A stretch of DNA of 15,697 nucleotides from assembly GCA_005880805.1 (NCBI GenBank), contig VBFZ01000021.1, positions 1 to 15,697 on the forward strand, given 5' to 3'. The position numbers and the translations under genes were made by a program. Numbering within the stretch: position 1 is the first letter of the stretch; each line of letters begins with the position of its first letter. This stretch comes from Chloroflexota bacterium. GTDB lineage: Bacteria; Chloroflexota; Limnocylindria; Limnocylindrales; CSP1-4. The notes under the pieces were generated by a model. That model worked only from the letters and a program-made list of their open reading frames with translations, was not told the DNA's origin and ran no database searches. Positions 1-7,004 of this stretch are shown in pieces.

Positions 1-140
1 AGCTCGCCGCCGCCCGACTTCAGGAGATCCGACCTCGCGGCCTTCACTGCATCCGCCTGAGTCTTGAAGTTGCGGCTTTCCCCGCTGACCTGCCAGCCGC
101 CCTCTGACTTCGGGCCGACGGACTTCGTATTTCTCGCCAT
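1..140 (-). CDS. DUF2188 family small protein, C-terminus cut by window edge
   Basis: Reading the minus strand from ATG at 140 gives 46 complete codons running off the left edge, starting MARNTKSVGPKSEGGWQVSG. The pattern of a short basic N-terminus, GGW.V, a Ser/Arg turn and then T..DAVKAAR.. fits DUF2188, small proteins usually of about 60-80 residues and of unknown function. The start is well supported: GGAGGT lies 8 nt before the ATG on the minus strand. The rest of the protein, expected to be only a few tens of residues, lies outside the window. No function can be inferred. The family call comes from recognising the pattern by eye, not from a search. Confidence 0.7.
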   Translation of the reverse strand, partial: MARNTKSVGPKSEGGWQVSGESRNFKTQADAVKAARSDLLKSGGGE

Positions 141-308
141 GCGTGCACCTCCGCAGGATTGGACTTTGCGCCAGTCTGGCCCCTTTGTGCCTCACGGACG
201 GTCGCGATCCATACCGCTCGCCATTGCGATCGGCTTGACATCCTTAGGCGGCTGCCGAAGCGATGAAGGCGCCATCAGATCAAGGACGACCAGCTGGCGA
301 GGTCGCAA

Positions 309-794
309 TTAGCCCGACTGGATTCGCGAGCGCACCATCAGCTCGTAGGCATAGCGCAGCCCGGCGATATCGGCCTCGAGCCGCGTGCGCTCCGGAGAAT
401 CAGCGGGCAGGCCCTCGAGCTGGTGCTCGGCCTCCCGGATGCCGCGCAGCATGAGCGCGAGGAGAGCCACGCTGGACGAGGGTGGCGGCGGGTCGCCCGC
501 CAGCTCGAACGTAACCACGAACGTGCCGTCGGGCTCGCGACTGTCCTCATATGCGATGCCAACCGGCGGGCCGCCCTTCGGATAGAACGTTGTCTTCCCG
601 GAGGTCCGGATGGGCCCCGTTGTCGCGCGGACCAGCCACGCCTCCAGGACGACATCGCGGTACTCGGGCGGTGTGAAGGAGCTGACGTCGAACTGATCGA
701 GCTCGTCACGACTGATGTTCATGAGCCCGAGCGCCTCGTCGTTCGCGTCCAGGTATCGACCGTCAGGCGATAGGTGAACCCGGGCGCGCTCCAT
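309..794 (-). CDS. Orphan PAS-domain protein
   Basis: 161 residues. Residues about 4-100 look like one PAS fold: V.LSPDGRYLDANDEALGLM..SRDEL at the start is the typical PAS N-cap and first helices, and the domain ends with strands such as GTFVVTFELAG (90-100). A proline-rich linker (102-105) leads to a helical tail (about 107-157) that could form a helical hairpin or dimerise. There is no histidine kinase, GGDEF or DNA-binding domain, so this is a sensor or binding domain without its own output. The ATG at 794 is the only reasonable start: an in-frame TGA lies 18 nt upstream, and GGAG sits 5 nt before the ATG. The ligand is unknown. It is transcribed away from the ftsZ-like gene, with 195 nt between them. 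Confidence 0.7.
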   Translation of the reverse strand: MERARVHLSPDGRYLDANDEALGLMNISRDELDQFDVSSFTPPEYRDVVLEAWLVRATTGPIRTSGKTTFYPKGGPPVGIAYEDSREPDGTFVVTFELAGDPPPPSSSVALLALMLRGIREAEHQLEGLPADSPERTRLEADIAGLRYAYELMVRSRIQSG

Positions 795-812
795 CGCTCC
801 ACTTTGATTGTC

Positions 813-822
813 TCAACGTTGA
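813..822. promoter_or_regulatory. 10-bp perfect palindrome upstream of the PAS gene
   Basis: TCAACGTTGA is a perfect palindrome centred about 23 nt upstream of the PAS gene start, in the divergent region between that gene and ftsZ. It could be an operator half or be chance. The match does not extend on either side. Apart from this and the box at 978-983 I see no clear promoter in 795-989. Confidence 0.2.
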
Positions 823-977
823 CCGTCCATGCCATCAACGAAGCCGCAACGTGCCGCAGCGTCGCTGACATGTCCGTGCAAGGTCCGAAATCCGGGAGCC
901 GATCGTCGATGGACCCAGCCAACAAGGACCGGTAGGCAACAGGACGAAAGGCTGGCGGCAGGTGAGCAACCCGTCGA

Positions 978-983
978 TAGACT
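978..983 (+). promoter_or_regulatory. Leaderless-type -10 box for ftsZ paralogue
   Basis: TAGACT ends 6 nt before the ATG at 990, so transcription would begin at or beside the start codon. The same hexamer at nearly the same distance precedes the decarboxylase gene at 2375. No Shine-Dalgarno sequence and no clear -35 box is visible. Geometry as in known leaderless promoters of Actinobacteria and Deinococcus; assignment here is inference. Confidence 0.5.
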
Positions 984-989
984 CCGGGA

Positions 990-2303
990 ATGGACGTCCT
1001 TGCCCAGAGCGCTCCCCTGGTCGTCGGCGGGGGCATCGTCGCCATCGGGCTCATCGCCGCGCTGGTGTTCCTCGGACGATCGCGGCGACCGGAGACCCGC
1101 ACCATCCGCGTGATCGGCGTCGGTGGCGGAGGGAGCAACGCGGTCGACCACATGCTTCGGGCGAAGACGCCCGGTGTTGACTTCATCGTCTGCAACACCG
1201 ATGCGCAGGCGCTGCGCGAATCGGCGGCGCCCCAGCGGCTTCGGATCGGGGATGGCGTGACCCACGGGCTGGGCACCGGCGGCGACCCTCAAGTCGGACA
1301 GCGAGCGGCCGAGGAGGACGCGGAACGAATCGCCCGGGTCCTCGAAGGTTCCGATCTCGTGTTTGTCACGGCAGGCCTCGGTGGCGGAACAGGCTCCGGC
1401 GCCGGCCCCGTGGTTGCCCGGATCGCACGCAAAGCAGGAGCGCTCACGGTCGGCGTCGTGACGAAACCGTTCGCGTTCGAGGGGAGCGGACGCACGAAGA
1501 TCGCCGACAACGCGGCAGGCGAACTCCGGGCGAACGTCGACGCCCTCATCACGATCCCGAACGATCGGGTGGGCGAGGTGGTCCACGCCGACCAGCCACT
1601 CGTCGACGCGTTTGCCGCCGTGGACGAGGTCCTCCGCGCAAGCGTTCAGGGCCTGATCGACGTCGTCGGGTCACCGGGACTGATCAACCTCGACTTTGCC
1701 GACGTGCGGGCGGTCATGCAGGACGGAGGTCCGGCACTGATCGGCATCGGCCGCGCGAGCGGAGAGAACCGCGGTGTCGACGCGGCGCGGCAGGCGATGG
1801 CATCGCCGCTGCTCGAGGCGAGCTTCCGTGGAGCGCGCTCGATCCTCTTCAACGTTGCGGCCTCGACGAGCGTGGGCTTCGGCGAGGTCACTCGGGCGGC
1901 CGCGGCGATCCGCGAGGCCGCGGACCCTGAGGCGAACGTCATTTTCGGGACGAGTTTCAACGATGAGCTGGGCGACGAGGTGGTCGTTACGCTCATCGCC
2001 GCCGGGCACGATCGGACCGCGGCGCCCGCACGGGAGCGGGCGGAGATCACAACGAACAACTTGCCACTTCCGGCTCCGGCGGACGATTCCACCGCGACTG
2101 CCGTCACCGAGCCTCGAATGCGACCGGACGCGAAGCAGACTCGCCGGCGAGGCCCCGACAAGCGGCGCCGGGAAGGCGGCCCGACGCCCGCAAACGACCC
2201 GACGGGAACGCTCGAAGATGACCTCGACATCCCCTCGTTCCTGAGGCGAAGGTCGACGGGCCGGCCCGTCCGCGATCTCATCCGGGAGCCGAGGACGACC
2301 TAA
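990..2303 (+). CDS. ftsZ: FtsZ paralogue with N-terminal transmembrane helix
   Basis: 437 residues. The core (about 37-339) is FtsZ: nucleotide loop GVGGGGSNAV (43-52), CNTDAQAL (68-75), tubulin signature GGGTGSG (131-137), KPFAFEG (159-165), IPNDRV (189-194) and the GTPase-activating T7 loop NLDFADV (233-239) with both acidic residues. A long charged linker (340-410) leads to DLDIPSFLRRR (411-421), the C-terminal peptide that in ordinary FtsZ binds FtsA, SepF or ZipA. Unlike textbook FtsZ, residues 9-28 form an uninterrupted hydrophobic stretch followed by Arg-rich residues 30-40, which predicts a single-pass membrane anchor with the GTPase in the cytoplasm. The C-lobe departs from consensus (FNVAAS where ITGG is usual; LIAAGHD where VIATGFD is usual). 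An in-frame TAG just upstream makes ATG 990 the first possible start; a downstream start that removed the whole hydrophobic segment would also cut into the first core strand. No ftsA, ftsQ or mur genes are adjacent, so it is probably a second, specialised FtsZ. Confidence 0.9.
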   Translation: MDVLAQSAPLVVGGGIVAIGLIAALVFLGRSRRPETRTIRVIGVGGGGSNAVDHMLRAKTPGVDFIVCNTDAQALRESAAPQRLRIGDGVTHGLGTGGDPQVGQRAAEEDAERIARVLEGSDLVFVTAGLGGGTGSGAGPVVARIARKAGALTVGVVTKPFAFEGSGRTKIADNAAGELRANVDALITIPNDRVGEVVHADQPLVDAFAAVDEVLRASVQGLIDVVGSPGLINLDFADVRAVMQDGGPALIGIGRASGENRGVDAARQAMASPLLEASFRGARSILFNVAASTSVGFGEVTRAAAAIREAADPEANVIFGTSFNDELGDEVVVTLIAAGHDRTAAPARERAEITTNNLPLPAPADDSTATAVTEPRMRPDAKQTRRRGPDKRRREGGPTPANDPTGTLEDDLDIPSFLRRRSTGRPVRDLIREPRTT

Positions 2304-2317
2304 GCCGTCGCCGAGGC

Positions 2318-2353
2318 CCCTCCGCGGGTCGCCAATGCGACAGTCGCGGAGGG
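2318..2353 (+). terminator. Strong hairpin between ftsZ and decarboxylase gene
   Basis: Outer arms CCCTCCGCG (2318-2326) and CGCGGAGGG (2345-2353) pair perfectly over 9 bp. Inside, GTCGC (2328-2332) pairs with GCGAC (2337-2341) around a CAAT loop. It lies 15 nt after the ftsZ stop and ends just before the next gene's -10 box. There is no T-tract, so it would be a non-classical terminator, or it may stabilise the 3' end of the mRNA. Confidence 0.5.
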
Positions 2354-2361
2354 TCACCGCG

Positions 2362-2367
2362 TAGACT
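2362..2367 (+). promoter_or_regulatory. Leaderless-type -10 box for decarboxylase gene
   Basis: TAGACT, then 7 nt, then ATG at 2375. Same hexamer and almost the same spacing as before ftsZ. No Shine-Dalgarno sequence precedes the ATG, which agrees with a leaderless transcript starting after the hairpin at 2318-2353. Confidence 0.5.
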
Positions 2368-2374
2368 CGCCAGG

Positions 2375-3907
2375 ATGACCAGCGCGGACCCCGCGACGCG
2401 AGCGGCGCTCACGGACGTCGGTGGAAGCCAGACCGACGGGCTCGGCGACATGGATCCGGAGGAGTTCCGGGCAGCCGCCCACGCCGCAGTCGATCTCATG
2501 GCCGACTACCTGGCCGGTCTCGAGCGCTTTCCCGTGTTCCCTTCGGTCGAACCTGGCTCCATTCGCGCACGCCTGCCGTCCGAACCACCGGAAGAACCCG
2601 CGCCTGCCGGCGTGCTGCTCGCCGACTACCAGCGGCTCGTGGAGCCCAACGCGACGCACTGGCAGCACCCCGGCTTCCTCGCCTATTTCGCAACGACGGC
2701 TTCGGGCCCGGGGATCCTCGGCGAGATGCTGACCGCGGCCATCGGGCAGAACCCGATGATCTGGCGGACGTCGCCGGTCGGCACCGAGCTCGAACAGGTC
2801 GTCGTCGACTGGCTGCGGCAGGGCGTCGGCCTGCCACCCGTGTTCGACGGGCTGATCACGGACACGGCGTCGACCTCGTCGCTGATCGCGTTGGCCGGGG
2901 CTCGCGAGACGGCTGGCTTCTCGGTTGCGGGGGAGGGGCTGGCAGGTCGCGAGGACGTGCCCCAGCTGCGGGTCTATCTCTCGAGCGAAGCCCATTCGTC
3001 GATCGACAAGGCGTGCATGACGCTGGGCCTCGGGCGGTCGAGCCTCGTTCACCTCCCGGTCGACGACGACTTCGCGATGCGACCGGACGCGCTGGAACGC
3101 GCGATCACCGAGGACCGTTCGGAGGGGCGTCGGCCGATCGCGGTGGTTGCCACCATCGGGACGACCTCGTCGACGTCGGTCGACCCCGTCGCCGCGATCG
3201 CGGACATCGCCGGGCGCGAGGGCGTGTGGCTGCACGTCGACGCCGCCTACGCCGGCCCGGTCGCTCTCATCCCGGAGCGCCGGGCGCCGTTCGCCGGATG
3301 GGAGCGCGCCGACTCGATCGTGCTCAACCCGCACAAGTGGCTGTTCACGCCGCTCGACGCCTCGCTGCTGCTCACACGTCGGATGGAGGCGTTGCGCGAC
3401 GCGTTCAGCCTGACGAGGCCGTACCTCCAGGCACCGGACGGGAGTGAGCCGCCTCGCGACTACAGCGACTTCACCCCTCAGCTCGGGCGCCGCTTCCGGG
3501 CGCTCAAGCTCTGGTTCCTGATCCGCTGGTTCGGACTGGCAGGCCTGCGACGCCGCATCGAGGAGCACGTCAGGCTGGCCCACGAGTTCGCTTCGTGGGT
3601 CGATGCCGATCCCGACTTCGAGCGACTCGCGCCCGTCCCGTTCTCGACCGTCTGCTTCCGCTACCGCCCGGTCCGGCTCGGGGCAGCCGGCGGGGACGGC
3701 GACCGCGCGATGGAAGCCCGGCTCGACGACCTCAACGCCCGCCTCATCGAGGCCGTGAACCGCACGGGCGACGTGTTCCTCTCCCACACCCGGCTGCGCG
3801 GCAGCTACACGCTTCGTGTTGCGATCGGCAACATCCGGACCGAGGAACGGCACGTCGCCCGCGCCTGGGAGATTCTGCGTCGCGAAGCCGCAAGGCTCGA
3901 TGCCTGA
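2375..3907 (+). CDS. Aromatic-L-amino-acid decarboxylase family (PLP, group II)
   Basis: 510 residues, normal for the DDC/tyrosine decarboxylase family. These cytosolic enzymes remove CO2 from aromatic amino acids (Trp, Tyr, Phe, DOPA) to give amines. Seen: HPGFLAYF (98-105), DTASTSS (163-169) for phosphate binding, His207 in SSEAHSS (ring stacking), Asp289 in HVDAAYAG (pyridine N), Lys321 in NPHKW (Schiff base) and RRFRALKLWFLIRWFG (372-387). The mobile-loop Tyr is present (Tyr350 in RPYLQ). Plant enzymes with Phe there act as aldehyde synthases, so decarboxylation is the better guess. The exact substrate cannot be read. ATG 2375 fits the TAGACT box; M26 (MDPEEF) is where many relatives begin and is the alternative. 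The stop overlaps the next gene by 8 nt, implying coupled translation. Confidence 0.88.
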   Translation: MTSADPATRAALTDVGGSQTDGLGDMDPEEFRAAAHAAVDLMADYLAGLERFPVFPSVEPGSIRARLPSEPPEEPAPAGVLLADYQRLVEPNATHWQHPGFLAYFATTASGPGILGEMLTAAIGQNPMIWRTSPVGTELEQVVVDWLRQGVGLPPVFDGLITDTASTSSLIALAGARETAGFSVAGEGLAGREDVPQLRVYLSSEAHSSIDKACMTLGLGRSSLVHLPVDDDFAMRPDALERAITEDRSEGRRPIAVVATIGTTSSTSVDPVAAIADIAGREGVWLHVDAAYAGPVALIPERRAPFAGWERADSIVLNPHKWLFTPLDASLLLTRRMEALRDAFSLTRPYLQAPDGSEPPRDYSDFTPQLGRRFRALKLWFLIRWFGLAGLRRRIEEHVRLAHEFASWVDADPDFERLAPVPFSTVCFRYRPVRLGAAGGDGDRAMEARLDDLNARLIEAVNRTGDVFLSHTRLRGSYTLRVAIGNIRTEERHVARAWEILRREAARLDA

Positions 3908-5114
3908 CGCGGGAGCGTTCGAGTCCGGCGGCCTTCGAAGCGGGATCGCGGGGAAGCTGGCGGACGCCGTCGAGCGGCTGCGGGCGCTCAACCTCGAAGA
4001 CGAGCGATTCCGCCCGGAAGTGCCTGCGGCGCTCGTCGGCGCAGGTCTCCACGCGATCTGCCTGCCCGCCGATGCGGGCGGTTTGGGCGCCGGGATGCGC
4101 GAGGTCGTGCTCGTACAGCTGGCGCTCGGTGCGGTCGACGGATCGGCTGCACTCGGGCTCGGCATGCACCAGCACGTGCTTGGTTCAGCGGTCGAGAGCG
4201 GCGGCTGGCCCGGAGCGGTCCGCGACAACGTCTACCGGGCGATCCGCGAGGAAGGCGCGCTCCTGAACTCAGCGGCCACGGAGGAACGCGGCGGCAGCCC
4301 GGCGCGCGGCGCGTTGCCCGAGACCACGGCGCGTATCGAGGGTGACATCGCCGTCCTGCGCGGCGAGAAGACCTGGACGACCTGGCTGCCCGCCCTGCGC
4401 TTCGCGCTCGTGAGCGCCACGCTGACCGGGAACGACCCACGACGATCGCCGGGGGACGAACCGGTGGTCGAGACCTTCCTCGTTGACCTCCGATTGCCAG
4501 GCGTCACCCGCGAGCCGTCGTTCGATGCCCTCGGCGTCCGGGCGTCTGCGTCCGGGAGGCTGTGCCTCGAGGACGTGCGGGTTCCGCTCGAGAACCTGCT
4601 GTTCGAGCGTCGCCAGGGCGAGCCGGACCCGCGCGGCGCCGCGCCACAGGCCTGGTTCGGGGCGGTGATCGCCGCGACCTACCTTGGCGTCGGCGAGGGT
4701 GCCCGGGAGGCGGTCGCGCGCTGGGCGAAGGAGCGCAGCCCCGGTGACGGATCAACCGCCGTGGCTGAGATTCCGAGCGTCCGGGTCCGTCTCGGCCGCC
4801 TCGACGCGGCGCTGCGGGCGGCCCGGATCGTCCTCCTGGACGTCGCGGGTCGATGGGACGCGACGCCGGCAGCCGCGCGTGGGCCGATGCTGGCCGACAT
4901 CGCCCTCGCCAAGGTCACGGCAACGAACGCGGCGGTCCTGGCGACCGACGAAGCGCTTCGGATCGCCGGCGGCCCGGGCTTCCTGACAGGTCCACTGGAA
5001 CGCGCATTCCGCGACGTTCGGGCCGGGCTGATCAACCCGCCGCTTGACGACGTCGCGTACCAGGGCTTTGCCAGGGCGCTCCTGGATCGGGCTTCGGTCG
5101 GCAAATCCGGCTGA
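3900..5114 (+). CDS. Acyl-CoA-dehydrogenase-fold flavoprotein, atypical active site
   Basis: 404 residues with the acyl-CoA dehydrogenase layout: helical N-domain (about 10-120), middle beta-domain (about 121-235, with NSAATEERGGS at 123-133 and LGVRASASGRLCLEDVRVP at 211-229), and C-terminal helical bundle (240-400, ending LRIAGGPGFLTGPLERAFRD). FAD binding and oxidation of a small organic substrate are expected. The usual YEGT glutamate near the C-terminus is replaced by LINPPLDD (377-384), and by-eye alignment shows no Glu at the other known base position (isovaleryl-CoA-dehydrogenase type). It may therefore belong with monooxygenase- or oxidase-like relatives, or use a non-CoA substrate. 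ATG 3900 overlaps the decarboxylase stop (ATGCCTGA) and has AAGG upstream. A longer reading from 3816 would mostly shadow the previous gene. Confidence 0.8.
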   Translation: MPDAGAFESGGLRSGIAGKLADAVERLRALNLEDERFRPEVPAALVGAGLHAICLPADAGGLGAGMREVVLVQLALGAVDGSAALGLGMHQHVLGSAVESGGWPGAVRDNVYRAIREEGALLNSAATEERGGSPARGALPETTARIEGDIAVLRGEKTWTTWLPALRFALVSATLTGNDPRRSPGDEPVVETFLVDLRLPGVTREPSFDALGVRASASGRLCLEDVRVPLENLLFERRQGEPDPRGAAPQAWFGAVIAATYLGVGEGAREAVARWAKERSPGDGSTAVAEIPSVRVRLGRLDAALRAARIVLLDVAGRWDATPAAARGPMLADIALAKVTATNAAVLATDEALRIAGGPGFLTGPLERAFRDVRAGLINPPLDDVAYQGFARALLDRASVGKSG

Positions 5115-5116
5115 GC

Positions 5117-5140
5117 TATGCTCCGGCGCGTCGCGGAGGT
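5117..5140 (+). promoter_or_regulatory. Possible -10 box and strong RBS before aldehyde dehydrogenase
   Basis: TATGCT (5117-5122) matches TANNNT right after the previous stop, and GGAGGT (5135-5140) is a strong ribosome binding site 3 nt before the ATG at 5144. The gene may thus have its own short-leader transcript besides read-through. The RBS is clear; the promoter is a guess. Confidence 0.4.
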
Positions 5141-5143
5141 GAA

Positions 5144-6664
5144 ATGGTCGTCGAAGCGGTAGCCGACCGCCTCATGGTGATCGACGGCGAGCGTGCGCAC
5201 GCGGTTGGCGGCGAGTGGACAGAGGTTCGCAGCCCGGCAACCGGAGAGCTGGTCGGTCGCGTGCCACTCGGTGGCGAGGCCGACGTCGAGCTCGCGGTCG
5301 CGGCGGCCCGTCGGGCGTTCCGGGAGCGGCGCTGGCGCGGCAAGACCCCGGCGGAGCGCGCGGGGATCCTCGACAAGCTGGCGGACCTGATCGAGTCCGA
5401 ATCCGACGACCTCGCCCGCACCGAGACGCTGCAGACGGGTTCCGCCTACAAGCTCCGGCGCGACTCCGACCTGCCATTTTCGGTCGACAACCTGCGCTTC
5501 TTCGCGGGTGCGGCGCGACACCTTGAGGGCAAGGCGGCCGGGGAGTATACGGGCACCCACACGAGCATGGTCCGCCGGGAACCGATCGGCGTCGTCGGCC
5601 AGATCGCGCCCTGGAACTACCCGTTCTGGATGGCGATCTGGAAGGTCGGCCCGGCACTGGCGGCGGGGAATTCGGTCGTCCTCAAGCCGGCCTCCGCAAC
5701 TCCACTGACAGCCATCCGCCTTGCCGAACTCGCGCTCGAGGCGGGCCTTCCGGCTGGGGTGCTGAACGTCGTGACCGGTCCGGGCGAGATCGTCGGCTCG
5801 GCGATTGCGGCGCACCCCGACGTCGACATGGTGTCCCTGACCGGCGACACCGCGACCGGAAGGCGGATCCAGGAGCTCGCGAGCGGCAATCTGAAGCGCG
5901 TCCACCTCGAGCTGGGCGGCAAGGCACCGTTCATCGTGTTCGACGACGCCGACCTGGAGGCTGCCGCACGAGGAGCTACGGCAGGCGCCCTGATCAACGG
6001 CGGTCAGGACTGCACCGCGGCGACGCGGCTGTACGTCCATCGCTCGATCCATGAACGCCTCGTCGCCAGGGTGCGGGACCTGTTCGCGGGCGTGCGGGTC
6101 GGCGACCCGCTCGATCCTCAGACCGATCTTGGCTCATTGATCAGCCAGGCACAGGTCGAACGCGTCGACGGATTCGTGAAGCGGGCGGAAGCGGCAGGCG
6201 CCAGGATCGAGACCGGCGGGCAGCGGGCCAGAGTGCCCGGCCTCGATGGCGGGGCGTTCTACCGCCCGACGCTGATCACGGGCGCAGCACAGGGCAGCGA
6301 GATCGTTCGGAACGAGGTGTTCGGACCGGTCCTTGTCGTTCTGCCCTTCGAGTCGGAAGACGAAGCCATCGACAAGGCGAACGACACGCGCTATGGCCTG
6401 GCCAGCTCGGTCTGGACGCGAGATGTCTACCGGGCGATGCGGACCGCGCAGGAGCTGAACTTCGGGCACGTGCTGATCAACGACCACCTGATGATCGCGT
6501 CGGAGATGCCGCACGGCGGGTTCAAGCAGTCCGGCTTCGGGAAGGACATGTCGAGCTACTCATTCGAGGAATACACGCAGGTCAAGCACGTGATGATCGA
6601 GCTGACGGGCGAGCCGGAGAAGCCCTGGCATTACACGATCTTCGGCGACAAGGCGGCGGGCTAG
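5144..6664 (+). CDS. NAD(P)+ aldehyde dehydrogenase, aminobutyraldehyde/betaine-aldehyde type
   Basis: 506 residues, full ALDH length. Oxidises an aldehyde to its acid in the cytosol with NAD(P)+. Seen: Asn158 in PWNYPFW (oxyanion hole), Lys181 in VVLKPA (cofactor ribose), Glu256 in LELGGK (general base), Cys290 in GGQDCTAA (nucleophile) and Glu391 in NEVFGPV (cofactor). GQDCTAA and the C-terminal YTQVKHVMIEL are typical of gamma-aminobutyraldehyde dehydrogenases (PatD/YdcW-like), so an amine-derived aldehyde is the best guess. Betaine aldehyde and arylacetaldehyde remain possible. ATG 5144 is chosen for its strong RBS; M11 is the weaker alternative. It follows the flavoprotein gene by 29 nt and the decarboxylase gene further up, which suggests amine or amino acid breakdown. 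Confidence 0.9.
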   Translation: MVVEAVADRLMVIDGERAHAVGGEWTEVRSPATGELVGRVPLGGEADVELAVAAARRAFRERRWRGKTPAERAGILDKLADLIESESDDLARTETLQTGSAYKLRRDSDLPFSVDNLRFFAGAARHLEGKAAGEYTGTHTSMVRREPIGVVGQIAPWNYPFWMAIWKVGPALAAGNSVVLKPASATPLTAIRLAELALEAGLPAGVLNVVTGPGEIVGSAIAAHPDVDMVSLTGDTATGRRIQELASGNLKRVHLELGGKAPFIVFDDADLEAAARGATAGALINGGQDCTAATRLYVHRSIHERLVARVRDLFAGVRVGDPLDPQTDLGSLISQAQVERVDGFVKRAEAAGARIETGGQRARVPGLDGGAFYRPTLITGAAQGSEIVRNEVFGPVLVVLPFESEDEAIDKANDTRYGLASSVWTRDVYRAMRTAQELNFGHVLINDHLMIASEMPHGGFKQSGFGKDMSSYSFEEYTQVKHVMIELTGEPEKPWHYTIFGDKAAG

Positions 6665-6690
6665 CCTCCCACATCGCCGATCCCGTCGCA

Positions 6691-6704
6691 CCGGCTAACG
6701 CCGG
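6691..6704 (+). terminator. Weak hairpin after aldehyde dehydrogenase
   Basis: CCGGC, loop TAAC, GCCGG, starting 26 nt after the stop and followed by a second compact symmetric element, GCCAGGCTGGC (6704-6714). No T-tract. It may end the 2375-6664 unit; support is weak. Confidence 0.25.
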
Positions 6705-6785
6705 CCAGGCTGGCGCGATTCTGCAATGTCGGGGTGACGTCGAAGGGCCTCTGGTGATCCAGTTGCGAGGACCATCCGGCCTGCC

Positions 6786-7004
6786 ATGGATCTCGAGGCC
6801 TCCCTCGCGCGCCTTACGTCCCGGGTGATCGACGCGCAGAACCGTGTCGAGCAATCAGAAAGGCTCATCTCCGAAGGCCGTCGACTGACCGAGGCGACCG
6901 CATCGCTGCTCGCGGCTCGATCGTCCAGTCGTCCAGGTCCCGGGAGCCGTGACGTAGCGCGGAGCTCCGCGACCCTCCAGCGGACGTTTCCGAGGGCGGA
7001 ATAA
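6786..7004 (+). CDS. Small helical hypothetical protein
   Basis: 72 residues. The first 46 (MDLEASLARLTSRVIDAQNR then VEQSERLISEGRRLTEATASLLAARS) have a helix or coiled-coil-like rhythm of Leu/Ile/Val and charged residues with mostly G/C third positions. The tail (47-72) is Ser/Arg/Pro-rich and looks disordered. A weak GAGG lies 14 nt upstream. I do not recognise a family. If it is not a gene, 6665-7132 is a 468-nt intergenic region holding only the hairpin near 6691 and a TACGCT box at 7086-7091. Confidence 0.4.
   Translation: MDLEASLARLTSRVIDAQNRVEQSERLISEGRRLTEATASLLAARSSSRPGPGSRDVARSSATLQRTFPRAE

Noticed and set aside
235..240. Consensus -35 hexamer TTGACA on the plus strand
   Set aside because: No -10 box at 16-18 nt and no plus-strand gene follows; probably chance.
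719..1586. Two minus-strand frames across the ftsZ start
   Set aside because: They overlap the PAS gene and the FtsZ core in other frames and show no recognisable protein features.
3816..3899. Upstream extension of the acyl-CoA-dehydrogenase-like gene
   Set aside because: These 28 codons lie fully inside the decarboxylase gene and look unlike an ACAD N-terminus; ATG 3900 gives a coupled start.
2354..4228. 624-codon minus-strand open frame opposite the decarboxylase
   Set aside because: Arg/Pro/Asp-rich antisense shadow of two clear genes on the plus strand; no domain pattern. High GC makes long antisense frames common here.
4679..6052. 457-codon minus-strand open frame opposite the flavoprotein and aldehyde dehydrogenase genes
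   Set aside because: Antisense shadow; the plus strand carries all ALDH catalytic residues over the same bases.
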